From Candidatus Aminicenantes bacterium UBA4085 (GTDB lineage: Bacteria > Acidobacteriota > Aminicenantia > Aminicenantales > UBA4085), in assembly GCA_002383325.1 (NCBI GenBank), contig DFYJ01000138.1, positions 42,501-75,156 of the forward strand: a stretch of 32,656 bases of DNA. Reading direction: 5' to 3'. Under the pieces are notes generated by a model. The model made no database searches and had not been told where the DNA came from. It worked only from the letters and a program-made list of their open reading frames with translations. The first letter of the stretch is position 1; every line of letters begins with the position of its first letter. Below are positions 1 to 8,693 of this stretch, in pieces. Made by a program: the position numbers and the translations under genes.

Positions 1-1062
1 GCCGACCGCCAGCCCGAGTTCACCCAGATCGACATCGAGATGAGTTTCATCGAGCGAGAGGAGTTCTTCGCCCTCAACGAGGGCCTGATGGAGGCCGTCT
101 TTGCCCTGGCCGGCCGCGCCGTCTCCCGCCCCTTCCCCCGCCTGACCTACGCCGAGGCCATGGAAAGATACGGCTCGGACAAGCCGGATCTGCGCGTCCC
201 CCTGGCCATGAAGGATCTGACCGAGATCGGCCGTGGCCTCGAATCCGATCTCCTCAAGGCCGTCTTCGCCGCCGGCGGCGAGCTCAAAGGCCTGCTCGTC
301 CCCGGCGCCGGCTCCCTCTCCCGCGGCCAGCTCGACAAGCTGGGCGAGAAGGCCAAATCCCTCGGGGCCAAGGGCCTCTTCTGGATCAAGCATCAGGACG
401 GCTGGAAGGCCGGCCTCAAGCTGGCCGAATCCGAGTACGAGGCGATCTGGTCCGCCCTCGGCGGCGGCCCGGCCGACCTGGCCCTCCTCGTCGCCGACAA
501 GCGCGGGACGGCCCTCAAGGCCCTGGGCGAGATCCGCCGCACCTGGCCGGTCGACGAGTCTCTCAAGAAGGGCGCCCTGGCCTTCGCCTGGATCACCGAC
601 TTCCCGCTTTTCGAATGGAGCGAGGAGGAGAAGCGCCATGTCTCCATGCACCACCCCTTCACTTCGCCGGCCGAGGAAGACCTGCCTTTCCTCGAGACAG
701 AGCCCGGCCGCGTCCGGGCCAAGGCCTACGACATGATCCTCAATGGGGTCGAGGTCGGCGGCGGCTCGATTCGTATCCACGAGATGGACGTCCAGCGCCG
801 CATCTTCAAGGCCTTGGGACTGACCGAGGCCGAGACCGAGGCCAAATTCGGCTATTTCCTGGAAGCCCTCGGCAGCGGCGCCCCGCCCCACGGCGGCATC
901 GCCTTCGGCTTCGATCGGCTGGTGATGCTCCTGGCCGGCGAGGAGTCCATCCGCGAGGTCATTCCCTTCCCCAAGACGACCTCGGCCATGGATCTCATGA
1001 CCGGTTCGCCCTCCGACGTGGACGAGCGCCAGCTGACCGAACTGGGCCTCAAGCTGAAGTGA
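1..1062 (+). CDS. aspS: Aspartyl-tRNA synthetase, C-terminal part (5' end outside window)
   Basis: Charges tRNA-Asp with aspartate in the cytoplasm. The reading frame is open from base 1, and the first visible residues (ADRQPEFTQIDIEMSF) are class II motif 2, so the anticodon-binding domain and motif 1 lie upstream of the window. The middle of the visible 353 residues is the GAD insertion typical of bacterial AspRS, followed by a HHPFTSP stretch. Near the end, GFDRLVMLLAG and IREVIPFPKT form motif 3 with its ATP-binding Arg. The size and order fit a normal bacterial enzyme, not the shorter archaeal type. The stop is TGA at 1060-1062, and a small membrane-protein gene follows 23 bases later. 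Whether the enzyme also charges tRNA-Asn cannot be told from this part. The family assignment is very secure. Confidence 0.97.
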   Translation, partial: ADRQPEFTQIDIEMSFIEREEFFALNEGLMEAVFALAGRAVSRPFPRLTYAEAMERYGSDKPDLRVPLAMKDLTEIGRGLESDLLKAVFAAGGELKGLLVPGAGSLSRGQLDKLGEKAKSLGAKGLFWIKHQDGWKAGLKLAESEYEAIWSALGGGPADLALLVADKRGTALKALGEIRRTWPVDESLKKGALAFAWITDFPLFEWSEEEKRHVSMHHPFTSPAEEDLPFLETEPGRVRAKAYDMILNGVEVGGGSIRIHEMDVQRRIFKALGLTEAETEAKFGYFLEALGSGAPPHGGIAFGFDRLVMLLAGEESIREVIPFPKTTSAMDLMTGSPSDVDERQLTELGLKLK

Positions 1063-1085
1063 CCAATTGGAGTTAAGGGGTAAAC

Positions 1086-1382
1086 ATGGGCGCCGAACAC
1101 ATCATCAGCCAACAGAACAATCTCATCCGCAAGTTCAAGAAAGCCGATGCCGCCGACCCGGCCGCGGCCAGGCGGCTGGACGAGTTCCGGGTTCGCGACA
1201 ACCGCATCTTCCGCGGCCTGGTGCGGCGCGGGGTCTTCGTGGAGGCCGGCGAGGGCCGCTATTATATCGACCTGGATCAAGCCGCCGAATTTAAAAGCCT
1301 CCGCCGCAGGATCGCCTTCTACGTCGGACTGGCAATCGTCCTCCTGGCGCTCATCCTTTTCCTGACGGGGAATTTTAAGTAG
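1086..1382 (+). CDS. Small hypothetical protein with C-terminal membrane anchor
   Basis: A 98-residue protein with no family that I recognise. Residues 1-70 are polar and rich in Arg, Lys, Asp and Glu, with a likely helix around 20-50. Residues about 76-94 form one strongly hydrophobic segment followed by a short GNFK tail, so it is probably tail-anchored in the inner membrane with the N-terminus in the cytoplasm. The start ATG is preceded by AAGGGG at a suitable distance. It lies 23 bases after aspS on the same strand and may be cotranscribed, but nothing links the functions. Strong codon bias and a good ribosome site support a real gene. Confidence 0.7.
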   Translation: MGAEHIISQQNNLIRKFKKADAADPAAARRLDEFRVRDNRIFRGLVRRGVFVEAGEGRYYIDLDQAAEFKSLRRRIAFYVGLAIVLLALILFLTGNFK

Positions 1383-1446
1383 TCGGGATCGGGGCCTAAA
1401 GGCCGATGGAAGGCGCCCGCTGGGGGATGCCGATCGCAGGCTGAGC

Positions 1447-4032
1447 TCAGCGCACGGGCCGGGTCTCGACCACGGCGGCGCCGATCAGTCCCAAGACGCC
1501 GAACAGCAGCAGGAACTGAACGCTTTCCTTAAGCATAGCCAGCCAAAGAGGGCCGGCGGCCTGGGGGACGGGCCCGAAGCCCGCCGGCCAGAGCTCGGAG
1601 AACGGCGCCAGGCCGTAGACAAGCCCCGCCAGAGCCCCCGCCGCCATGCCCCAGATGATACGCCTCCCGGAGGTCATCGCTCCGGCCGTCCGGGCCGTAA
1701 GCGCTCCGGCCAGCAGAGGGATCCAGATCGCCGCCCACCAGTATCGCCCGAATGAGGGGTTCCCGCCCGCCGCCCGGACCCAGGCCCAGCCGAGCCCGCC
1801 CAGCAGGGCCGCCGCGCCCGCCGCGATCGGCAGAATCGTCCAGCGCCGGGTCTGCTTCCCGACCCGCCTCTCCGCCCGCTCCCGGACGCGCCGGCGCACG
1901 GTCAGGGGCTTGTTGTAGAACAGATCGAAGACGAAGTGCTCCAGCCAGGCCCCCCGCTCGCCGAAGACCGGCACCTTGTGGACGGCCTCGTTGGCCCAGT
2001 GCCCGGCCATGAAGCGGGCCAGGTCGGGATAGCGGTAGGCCATCTGGAGGGGGAAGGCCAGGTAGCCGACCATTTTCAGGAAGGAGACGCCGAAGGCGAT
2101 GTTGTAGTCCTTGAAGTTGCGTTCCTTGATCATCAGGCCGATGACATAGAAGCCGCGGACGAGCGAGCCCGGCGAGATCGGCAGCAGGTTGAGGGCCCCG
2201 ATGATGAGCCCCGCCCGCAGGGTGGCCTGCTGCCAGCCGAGGCCTGGGTGAGCCAGGACATAGACGACGGCCGTGGTCAGAAAGACCGTCTCGGAAAGAA
2301 ACAGTGTGGCCAGGTGGACGGCCAGGCTCTTGAGATATTTCTGGATGTAGGGTTCCTTAACCTGGCCGGCGATGCGCCGCTCCTCGGCTTCGCCCAGGAA
2401 GCCGCTCCGGCGCCCCTGAGCCAGCATGTCCAGCAGCCAGCGTTCACGCTCCTCCGGCCGCACCAGCAGGCGGACGGGCTGGATGAACATCGCCCGCAGG
2501 CGCTCCCGGAACACGGACTTGTCGGTGAAGAAACGGTGGAAGCCGGGCGGGAGCCAGGCCAGCGGCAGGTTGAGGTAGTAGAGCGCCGGGCGGCCGGCGA
2601 TGGTCAAAGCCCTCTCTTCCGAAGCCCGGCCGGCCCGCATCCAGCGGACCATGGCCTCGGCGATGCGCCCCCGCCCGGCCCGAAGGAAGTAGCGCGGGCT
2701 GATCAGCATCCGGCCGGCGTGCCGCCGCAAGTCGGCCCGACCCCACAGGGTTCGAAGACCGGGAGCCATGAAGAGCGCGGGGATCGCCAGCAGCCAGAGA
2801 AGATTTTTATCGAAGATGGCCAGGAGGACGGGAGCGGGAAACAGCCAAGGCAGAAACCCCAGGAACAAGAAGAGGATGGAGCGCAGAGACCCGCGCTCGA
2901 GGCGGGACGAGGTCCGTTCATCCGCGATCCCGCGGACCCGCCAGCTCTCCCGGAAGCCGTGCATGACCGCCCGCCGCAGCCGCCCGCCGAAGAGCCTGAC
3001 GTGGTGGTAGGTGATGTCGGGCAGCGAATCGCGGTAAGCCTTGTCCTCCCGCTCAAGTTCCTCCAAGGCCTCCCCCAAATCCGCGAAGGCGGGGCCATGG
3101 GCTTCGACGAAGCGGCGCAATTGCGGCAGGCTGCCTTTGTCGAACTGGACCAGCCGGCCGCGGCCCAAGCCGCGGAGAATCAGCTTGACGTCGGCCGGAC
3201 ACTGCGGCAGGAAGGGCAGCAGGGCCATGCCGGCCCGGAAGTCCACCGCCGTCAGCCCGGCTTCCGGGTCGGGGTCGCTGGCCAGGCGCTTCATGGCATT
3301 GGGCTGGCTCTTGAGCGACCACCACTCATACTGGCGGGCCAGCTCAACGGCTCCCAGGCGGTGCATCATGCCGACCAGGCGGTGCATGAACTCGCGCTTG
3401 GCTCGGTATTCGACCGAGCCGAGCCCGTCCCCGGGCCGTCCGGGCTTCCAGCGGCGGCAGGCGTCGAGGTTGTCGTCCACTTCGAACTGCCACATCCGGC
3501 CATCGACCCATTCGCTCAGCTCGCCGCAGCTTCCCAGCCGGGCGTCGAGGATCGTCCCGATGACGTCGACCACGGCGTCGGCCCGGCCGAATTCGACTTC
3601 GGCCGCCCGCCGGATCATCTTCTGCCAGAGGGCCTGCGAGCGTCCCGCGGCGGCCAGCGCCTGGAGCGAGAAGGGCGCCTGGAAGCCCAGCCGGTAGAGG
3701 AAGTCGCGGATGCGCCGGCCGGCGCCGGACGGCGGAACCAGGATCTTCAGGGCGTAGACCCCGTCCCGGGTCAGCCCGGCGACCGTCCCGGCCGCGGGCT
3801 CCGACGACAAGAGCCGGACTTTATAAACCTGGCCGGCATAGCCGCCGCCGACGAACCGGATGATCTCCAGCCGGACCCTTGCCCGGCCGTCCGGGACGAT
3901 CCCGCGAAGCTCGTATTCCAGAGCCGTCCCCGGCTCGTAGCGCTTGAGACGCATGGGCCGGTGGAGGCGCTGTTCCTCAAAGGCTTTTTCCAGGGCCGGG
4001 ACGGCCGCGGCGGAATAGTCGGCTTGTCTCAT
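1447..4032 (-). CDS. Large multi-pass membrane protein with protein-kinase-like N-terminal domain
   Basis: An 861-residue protein. The N-terminal part resembles a protein-kinase/ABC1-like fold: a glycine-rich loop GGGYAGQVY at 62-70, a YALKIL strand with Lys96 in the place of the ATP-binding lysine, a hinge-like SEWVDG at 173-178, a QPN at 243-245 where a catalytic-loop Asn would be, and VDFRAG at 263-268 resembling DFG. The catalytic-loop Asp is not visible: the sequence before QPN reads SLKS. From about 384 on there are roughly nine hydrophobic segments (about 384-404, 408-424, 567-592, 605-625, 645-665, 731-751, 764-782, 792-810, 834-853) separated by a long basic stretch. It is transcribed away from the exported protein at 4141. 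I know no named family with this layout. The kinase resemblance is by motif only, so an inactive kinase or an unrelated nucleotide-binding fold is possible. Confidence 0.75.
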   Translation of the reverse strand: MRQADYSAAAVPALEKAFEEQRLHRPMRLKRYEPGTALEYELRGIVPDGRARVRLEIIRFVGGGYAGQVYKVRLLSSEPAAGTVAGLTRDGVYALKILVPPSGAGRRIRDFLYRLGFQAPFSLQALAAAGRSQALWQKMIRRAAEVEFGRADAVVDVIGTILDARLGSCGELSEWVDGRMWQFEVDDNLDACRRWKPGRPGDGLGSVEYRAKREFMHRLVGMMHRLGAVELARQYEWWSLKSQPNAMKRLASDPDPEAGLTAVDFRAGMALLPFLPQCPADVKLILRGLGRGRLVQFDKGSLPQLRRFVEAHGPAFADLGEALEELEREDKAYRDSLPDITYHHVRLFGGRLRRAVMHGFRESWRVRGIADERTSSRLERGSLRSILFLFLGFLPWLFPAPVLLAIFDKNLLWLLAIPALFMAPGLRTLWGRADLRRHAGRMLISPRYFLRAGRGRIAEAMVRWMRAGRASEERALTIAGRPALYYLNLPLAWLPPGFHRFFTDKSVFRERLRAMFIQPVRLLVRPEERERWLLDMLAQGRRSGFLGEAEERRIAGQVKEPYIQKYLKSLAVHLATLFLSETVFLTTAVVYVLAHPGLGWQQATLRAGLIIGALNLLPISPGSLVRGFYVIGLMIKERNFKDYNIAFGVSFLKMVGYLAFPLQMAYRYPDLARFMAGHWANEAVHKVPVFGERGAWLEHFVFDLFYNKPLTVRRRVRERAERRVGKQTRRWTILPIAAGAAALLGGLGWAWVRAAGGNPSFGRYWWAAIWIPLLAGALTARTAGAMTSGRRIIWGMAAGALAGLVYGLAPFSELWPAGFGPVPQAAGPLWLAMLKESVQFLLLFGVLGLIGAAVVETRPVR

Positions 4033-4105
4033 GCGATGGTCTTTTTCCCGTGGTTCCCCTGGCGTTTTACCATAAATGGGAGCCCGGGGAAAGCGAGGGG
4101 AGCGA

Positions 4106-4134
4106 TTGCGGCCGGGCCGCGCTTATGGAACAAT
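4106..4134 (+). promoter_or_regulatory. Possible sigma70-type promoter placed directly before the start codon
   Basis: TTGCGG at 4106-4111 and AACAAT at 4129-4134 are separated by 17 bases. Each matches the consensus only partly. If used, transcription would begin at or next to the ATG at 4141, where no Shine-Dalgarno sequence is visible, giving a leaderless messenger. Confidence 0.3.
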
Positions 4135-4140
4135 GCCGGC

Positions 4141-6999
4141 ATGCGCGCAGGCAAGATCGTCGGACTCGTTTTCCTGGCAGCGGCCCTCCTCCCGAACGCC
4201 CCGGCCTTCGGGGCGATCGGCCGATCCGCGGGGAGCGCGAAGATGTCGCTCACCTCGGGGACTCTTGGGACTCCCGGCGGCGGGGAGACCGCCGGATTGA
4301 AGTCGCTGCGGCTCTCGGGGCCCAAGGACTCGGAATCCGCCGTGGCCGGACTCATCATGGCCGACGGCTCGGAGATCCGGCCGGCCGCGCCGCTCCCGCT
4401 TTTCACCCTGCTTGTGGACGGCAGCTTGATGACGGCGGCCGCGCTTCCCGCCGGTCTCGCCATGGCGGTGACGCCGGAAACTGGATTCGCGCCTGGAGCC
4501 AAACTGGCCCTCGTCATCCGCAATGCTTCCGCGTCCAAGATCAAGCTCGAAAATCTTGTTCCGCTGGGTGAGGCTCACGACCAGACTTATATCACGGCCG
4601 GCCTGCCCAATGTGGAGCCGCATACCCTCGATCGGACCCAGCTCTTCCGGCCCGGAATGAAGCCGGTCGGGGTCGTCCTGCCCGACAACGCCTGGCACAT
4701 GGGTTTTGCAACGGTCGAGGCGGCTCCCGGCGCGGCCCTGACGGCGATCGCCCGGCGGGTCAAGACCGACAAGGCCGAGCGGACCCGCTGGGCGACGATC
4801 CTCGAGCCCGGCGGCTCGGTCGAGTACGCCCTGTATTTCGAGGCCCACCAGGGAGGCTGGCGGCGGGGCCTTGAGATCATGTTCCGCGAGCGCTTCCTCT
4901 ATGACCTCCCCGTCTTCGATCAGGCCCTTTTCCGGCGGGCCGATCTGTCCTGGGTCCGGCGGGCCTACCTCATGGTCCTGCAATTCGCCTGGGACCACGT
5001 CTACTACGATCGGGAGGCGGGCCGCTACGCCTACGACCGGACCCTGACCGCCTGGAACAAGCTCCTCGGTCCCATCGACATCTACACCATTTGGCCGACC
5101 TGGCCGCGCCTGGGTTTGGACGAGCGCAACCAGTGGGACATGTATCGCGACCTGCCGGGCGGACTGGCCGAGCTGCGGCGCCAGGTCGACCTGGCCCACG
5201 CCCAGGGCAAAAAGTACTTCATCTCCTACAACCCCTGGGACGAGAGCACCCGGCACGAGGATCACATCGCCGGCATGGAGGACATGCTCCGGACCCTGGA
5301 CGCGGACGGCGTCGTGCTCGACACCCGCGGCGAGAGCAGCCGCGAGTTCCAGGCCGCGGCCGACCGGGTCAAGCCCGGCATCATCATGTACAGCGAGGGC
5401 ATGGCCGTACCCAAGGACATGCCCGGCATCGTCTCGGGGCGCGTCCACGACGCGCTTTACATGCCGCCGCCGCTGAACTTGAACAAGTTCATCAAGCCCG
5501 ACTTCGCCATCTTCCGGGTTCTGCAGCTGGCCGAGGGCCCCTTGCACCGCGAGGCGGCTACGGCCTTTTTTAACGGCTATGGGTGCGAGATCAACACCAT
5601 GCGTCCAGGCCGCCCCGACTGGATCGAGGAGGATCTGCGCTACTTGGGGCGGACGACCCGGCTGTTGCGGGAAAGCTCCACGGCCTTCCAGGATATGGCC
5701 TGGGACCCGCTGGTTCCGGTCCTGGAGGACGGCCTCTGGGCCAACCGCTGGCGGGACGGCCGCAAGACCGTCTTCACCGTCTTCAGTCTATGGCCCCAAG
5801 GGTTCAAGGGCCCCCTGATCGAGGTCGAGGTGCCGCAAGGCTCCCATCTTGTCAGCCTATGGAACCACACCGAGCTTGAGCCCGTGGAAAAGAACGGCCG
5901 GATGTACGCTCCCGCCGAGACGGCCGCCTTCGCCGCGGCGGACCTTGGGACCCGCCGGGAGGGGAGCGTCGACTGCGTGGCCGTTCTGCCGGAGATCCTT
6001 TTGGTTTCCGTCGACGGCGAAATGGTGACGATCGAAGCGCCGGGCGCGCCTGACGGGAGCCGGGTGGCCGTTTCGGCCGGGAACCCCTCTTACGCCCAAG
6101 ATCCGGCCTGGTTGGGGACGGAGCGGCGGACCATCGCCCTGCACGAGCACTTCGGCTTCCGCGAGGAGAAGTTCACCGTCCAGCTCTTTGACGGGCGGGG
6201 GGAGATCCTGGACGAGCGCGTCGTCCGCCTGCCGCTGGCCTATCCCCGCCTGATCTCCCAGGCGTCCCGGACCGTCGCCGCCAAGACGGCGCCCGCGGGC
6301 ATGGTCGAGATACCGGCCGCCTCCTTCGTCTTCAAGACGGCCGGCAATCCCGACGACGCCAATCCGATCATTCCCTATCCGGACACGGCCAAGCCGCGGA
6401 CCCTGGCCCTGCCCCGTTTTTTCATGGACCGAACGCCCGTGACCAATGCCCAGTTTGCCGCCTTCCTGGCGGCAACGAAGTACGCGCCCCAAGACGCCTC
6501 GAACTTCTTGAAGCACTGGAGCGGCGGCAAGCCGCCCGCGGGGCTGGAGGGCCACCCGGTGGTATGGGTCTCCCCGGAGGACGCCCGGGCCTATGCCCGC
6601 TGGGCCGGCAAGCGCCTGCCGACCGAAGCCGAGTGGCAGTACGCCGCCCAGGGCGGGGACGGCCGGGCCTATCCCTGGGGGCCGAAGATGGAGCCGGGCC
6701 GCTGCAACGACAAGCTCAACCGGACCACGCCGGTGGACGCCCACCCCGCCGGGGCCAGCCCCTTCGGGGTCCTCGACCTGGTCGGCAACGTCTGGCAGTT
6801 GATGGACGACGTCTACGACAACGGGGTCTACACTTACGGGATCATCCGGGGCGGCAGCCACTACGCGCCGGAGAAGAGCGTCTGGTACGTCAAGAGCGGC
6901 CCTCTGCCCGTGGATCGCGTCCAGATCCTCCTGCTCGCGGCGCCGGGCCTGGATCGCAGCTCGACCGTCGGCTTCCGCTGCGTCAAGGACGCCGACTAG
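4141..6999 (+). CDS. Secreted glycosidase-like protein fused to a C-terminal FGE-type domain
   Basis: A 952-residue protein. Residues 1-23 are a Sec signal peptide ending near AFG. Residues about 90-240 look like a beta-sandwich. Residues about 275-500 look like a TIM barrel, with aromatic-rich strands, DGVVLDTRGES and IIMYSEGM as candidate catalytic Asp and Glu, and NGYGCEINTM later; beta domains follow. From residue 721 to the end is a formylglycine-generating-enzyme/sulfatase-modifying-factor domain: MVEIPAASF, DRTPVTNAQFAAFL, KRLPTEAEWQYAA, FGVLDLVGNVWQ, IRGGSHY and VGFRCV. The cysteine pair of true FGE is missing after RGGS, so this domain is probably structural or binding. I choose ATG 4141 because the signal peptide starts there and the upstream frame only shadows the opposite gene. 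The substrate is unknown; a glycan is inferred. Its stop lies 6 bases from the convergent neighbour's stop. Confidence 0.8.
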   Translation: MRAGKIVGLVFLAAALLPNAPAFGAIGRSAGSAKMSLTSGTLGTPGGGETAGLKSLRLSGPKDSESAVAGLIMADGSEIRPAAPLPLFTLLVDGSLMTAAALPAGLAMAVTPETGFAPGAKLALVIRNASASKIKLENLVPLGEAHDQTYITAGLPNVEPHTLDRTQLFRPGMKPVGVVLPDNAWHMGFATVEAAPGAALTAIARRVKTDKAERTRWATILEPGGSVEYALYFEAHQGGWRRGLEIMFRERFLYDLPVFDQALFRRADLSWVRRAYLMVLQFAWDHVYYDREAGRYAYDRTLTAWNKLLGPIDIYTIWPTWPRLGLDERNQWDMYRDLPGGLAELRRQVDLAHAQGKKYFISYNPWDESTRHEDHIAGMEDMLRTLDADGVVLDTRGESSREFQAAADRVKPGIIMYSEGMAVPKDMPGIVSGRVHDALYMPPPLNLNKFIKPDFAIFRVLQLAEGPLHREAATAFFNGYGCEINTMRPGRPDWIEEDLRYLGRTTRLLRESSTAFQDMAWDPLVPVLEDGLWANRWRDGRKTVFTVFSLWPQGFKGPLIEVEVPQGSHLVSLWNHTELEPVEKNGRMYAPAETAAFAAADLGTRREGSVDCVAVLPEILLVSVDGEMVTIEAPGAPDGSRVAVSAGNPSYAQDPAWLGTERRTIALHEHFGFREEKFTVQLFDGRGEILDERVVRLPLAYPRLISQASRTVAAKTAPAGMVEIPAASFVFKTAGNPDDANPIIPYPDTAKPRTLALPRFFMDRTPVTNAQFAAFLAATKYAPQDASNFLKHWSGGKPPAGLEGHPVVWVSPEDARAYARWAGKRLPTEAEWQYAAQGGDGRAYPWGPKMEPGRCNDKLNRTTPVDAHPAGASPFGVLDLVGNVWQLMDDVYDNGVYTYGIIRGGSHYAPEKSVWYVKSGPLPVDRVQILLLAAPGLDRSSTVGFRCVKDAD

Positions 7000-7005
7000 C
7001 GGCCC

Positions 7006-8577
7006 TCACTGGACGTCGGCGATGATGGCGTTGAGGATCTTCTTCGTCGTCCGGTCCTGGGCCAGGAAGACGACCCGCAGTCCCTCGCGGGCGATGCGGT
7101 GGAAGCGCTTGCCGAACTTGAAATTCGGTATCCGAGTGTAGGTCCTCTCGAACTCCGTCAGGTAGGCGTCCGCGGCCGCCTCCGAGGCGGCCAGGTCGAA
7201 CTCCGCTGTCTTGGCCTTGTCCGGTTCGACCGCCAGAAGGTCGCGCACGATCATCTTGTGATACGTGATCCCGTTGCTGCCGCGATACTCCTCTTCTCTC
7301 TGGACCAGGACGAGCAGGTAATCGGAGCCGGGAATGACGATGTCCGAGCCGAAGGCTGCCGTGACCACGTCGCCGGACTTGGCCGCGGCCAGCGTCAGCT
7401 CGACAGCCGGGGCCTCTCCTGTCTTGGGATCGATGGCCGCCTTGTACTGCAGGAACTTGTTGCCGGCCATGCCGCGGGTGCCCCCGCCGACCAGCTTGTT
7501 GTCGCCGTCGATGATCACGGTTGGCGTGTTGGCAATGCCGTAGTAGGCCTGCCTCTTCCGGGTGGCCGGGTTCATCATCGGGTCGGGGGCGGGTATCGGC
7601 AGGTGGTATTCAAGGATGGCCAGGTACTTGTCCGGGTAGGTCTCGATCAGTCCGTCGAAGGCCAGGTCAGCGCCGACGCAGGGGGGGCATTCCGAGCCCG
7701 TGAAAAGCTCGGCCAGGACGGCCTTGCCCTTCCAGTCGACCGGCGGGTCGAACTCCTCCGGTTCGTAGGGCAGCTTCTTGATCTGGGCTTTGAGGGCGTC
7801 GATGAAGCCATCCTCTTTGCCGGTCAGCTTGACGTAGAGCATCAGGGCTTTCTCGACGCCGCCCTTGGAGTTATCGGCCGCCGCCCTCAGGTAGGCCTGG
7901 AAGGCTTCCTTTTCGTCGCCCAGCCGGTAGCGGGCGTCGCCGAGGATGTCGTAGTAATCGACGTCCAGGGCCCCGCCGGCCGCCCGGTAGGCGTCCAGGG
8001 CGATGACGGCCGACCGGGGGTTGCCGGCCTCGAGCTGGGCCTTGGCCGAGACGATCAGAAAGGCGTTGGACAAGAAGATGGCGAAAGCCTTCTTTTCGTT
8101 CTCGTCGCGGATATTGATGGTGGTCTCGGGATCCCGGATCAGCTTGTCCGCGGCGTCGCTGTACTGCTGGACGCAGTCCAGAACTTTGGCTTTGTCGAAC
8201 GTCTCCGCCTTGGGGTGCTGGATGAGCTGGGAGCCGGCCCGCAGATAGGATGTGGCTCGCTGCGCACCCACGCCCTGGCCGACATAGGTCTTCTGCAGAG
8301 CCAGGACGGCGTTCAGATCCGGCGCCAGCTCGATGCGGGCGTTAAGGATGAAGGAGTCGATATCTTCCATCATCACCGAGAAGGGATAGGCGGCTTTGAG
8401 GCGATGGAACTCCTTAAGACGGGCGGCCGCGTCCTCGATCCGGCTGGCGGCCACGATCTGGTTGTATTCGGGCGGGCGTTGTCGGGTCTGGGCCAGGGGC
8501 GGTCCGGCCAAGGCCAAGAGGAAGGCCAGAACGAGGACTGGCGCTGCGGCCCCGCGGATGAGCATTCGGGATGTCAT
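7006..8577 (-). CDS. Exported thioredoxin-like protein with long helical N-terminal region
   Basis: A 523-residue protein with a Sec signal (residues 1-29, ending PLAQ). Residues about 35-265 are helical and contain TPR-like stretches such as YYDILGDARYRLGDEKEAFQAYLRAA (in two parts: 208-224 and 225-233). A thioredoxin-like fold follows from about 284: AVLAELFTGSECPPC gives the redox pair Cys296 and Cys299, and ANTPTVIIDG supplies the cis-Pro loop at 351. The last 130 residues look like a beta domain. It probably acts outside the inner membrane in thiol exchange or redox sensing; the partner is unknown. AGGAGG lies just before the start, and an extended -10 element (TGGTATAAT) is upstream. 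It is divergent from the exported protein at 8694. Confidence 0.8.
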   Translation of the reverse strand: MTSRMLIRGAAAPVLVLAFLLALAGPPLAQTRQRPPEYNQIVAASRIEDAAARLKEFHRLKAAYPFSVMMEDIDSFILNARIELAPDLNAVLALQKTYVGQGVGAQRATSYLRAGSQLIQHPKAETFDKAKVLDCVQQYSDAADKLIRDPETTINIRDENEKKAFAIFLSNAFLIVSAKAQLEAGNPRSAVIALDAYRAAGGALDVDYYDILGDARYRLGDEKEAFQAYLRAAADNSKGGVEKALMLYVKLTGKEDGFIDALKAQIKKLPYEPEEFDPPVDWKGKAVLAELFTGSECPPCVGADLAFDGLIETYPDKYLAILEYHLPIPAPDPMMNPATRKRQAYYGIANTPTVIIDGDNKLVGGGTRGMAGNKFLQYKAAIDPKTGEAPAVELTLAAAKSGDVVTAAFGSDIVIPGSDYLLVLVQREEEYRGSNGITYHKMIVRDLLAVEPDKAKTAEFDLAASEAAADAYLTEFERTYTRIPNFKFGKRFHRIAREGLRVVFLAQDRTTKKILNAIIADVQ

Positions 8578-8610
8578 GAGGCGCCTCCTTCCCGGCGGCG
8601 GGAAAGCCGA

Positions 8611-8619
8611 ATTATACCA
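8611..8619 (-). promoter_or_regulatory. Extended -10 promoter of the thioredoxin-like gene
   Basis: Read on the minus strand this is TGGTATAAT: a perfect TATAAT hexamer with the upstream TG of an extended -10. No convincing -35 is visible 16-18 bases upstream. The predicted start point lies about 25-30 bases before the gene's ATG, leaving room for its AGGAGG ribosome site. Confidence 0.6.
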
Positions 8620-8655
8620 TCATCGTCGGAAATCGGCACCGCGGGCCCGTTTCGG

Positions 8656-8684
8656 TTGACTTCCCCGGCGGCGGAATCTAGGAT
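8656..8684 (+). promoter_or_regulatory. Sigma70-type promoter directly before the gene at 8694
   Basis: TTGACT at 8656-8661 and TAGGAT at 8679-8684 have the ideal 17-base spacing. The -10 element ends only 9 bases before the ATG at 8694, so the start point should fall within a few bases of the start codon and the messenger would be leaderless or nearly so. Confidence 0.6.
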
Positions 8685-8693
8685 GGGGCCGCC

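Noticed and set aside
1392..1450. Short palindromes GGCCTAAAGGCC and CTGAGCTCAG between convergent genes
   Set aside because: Neither is followed by a T-run nor long enough for a convincing terminator.
1936..4140. Long open frame upstream of the gene at 4141 on the plus strand
   Set aside because: It is antisense to the 861-residue gene, its protein is Pro/Gln/Arg/Gly-rich low-complexity sequence, and the signal peptide and family sequence begin only at 4141.
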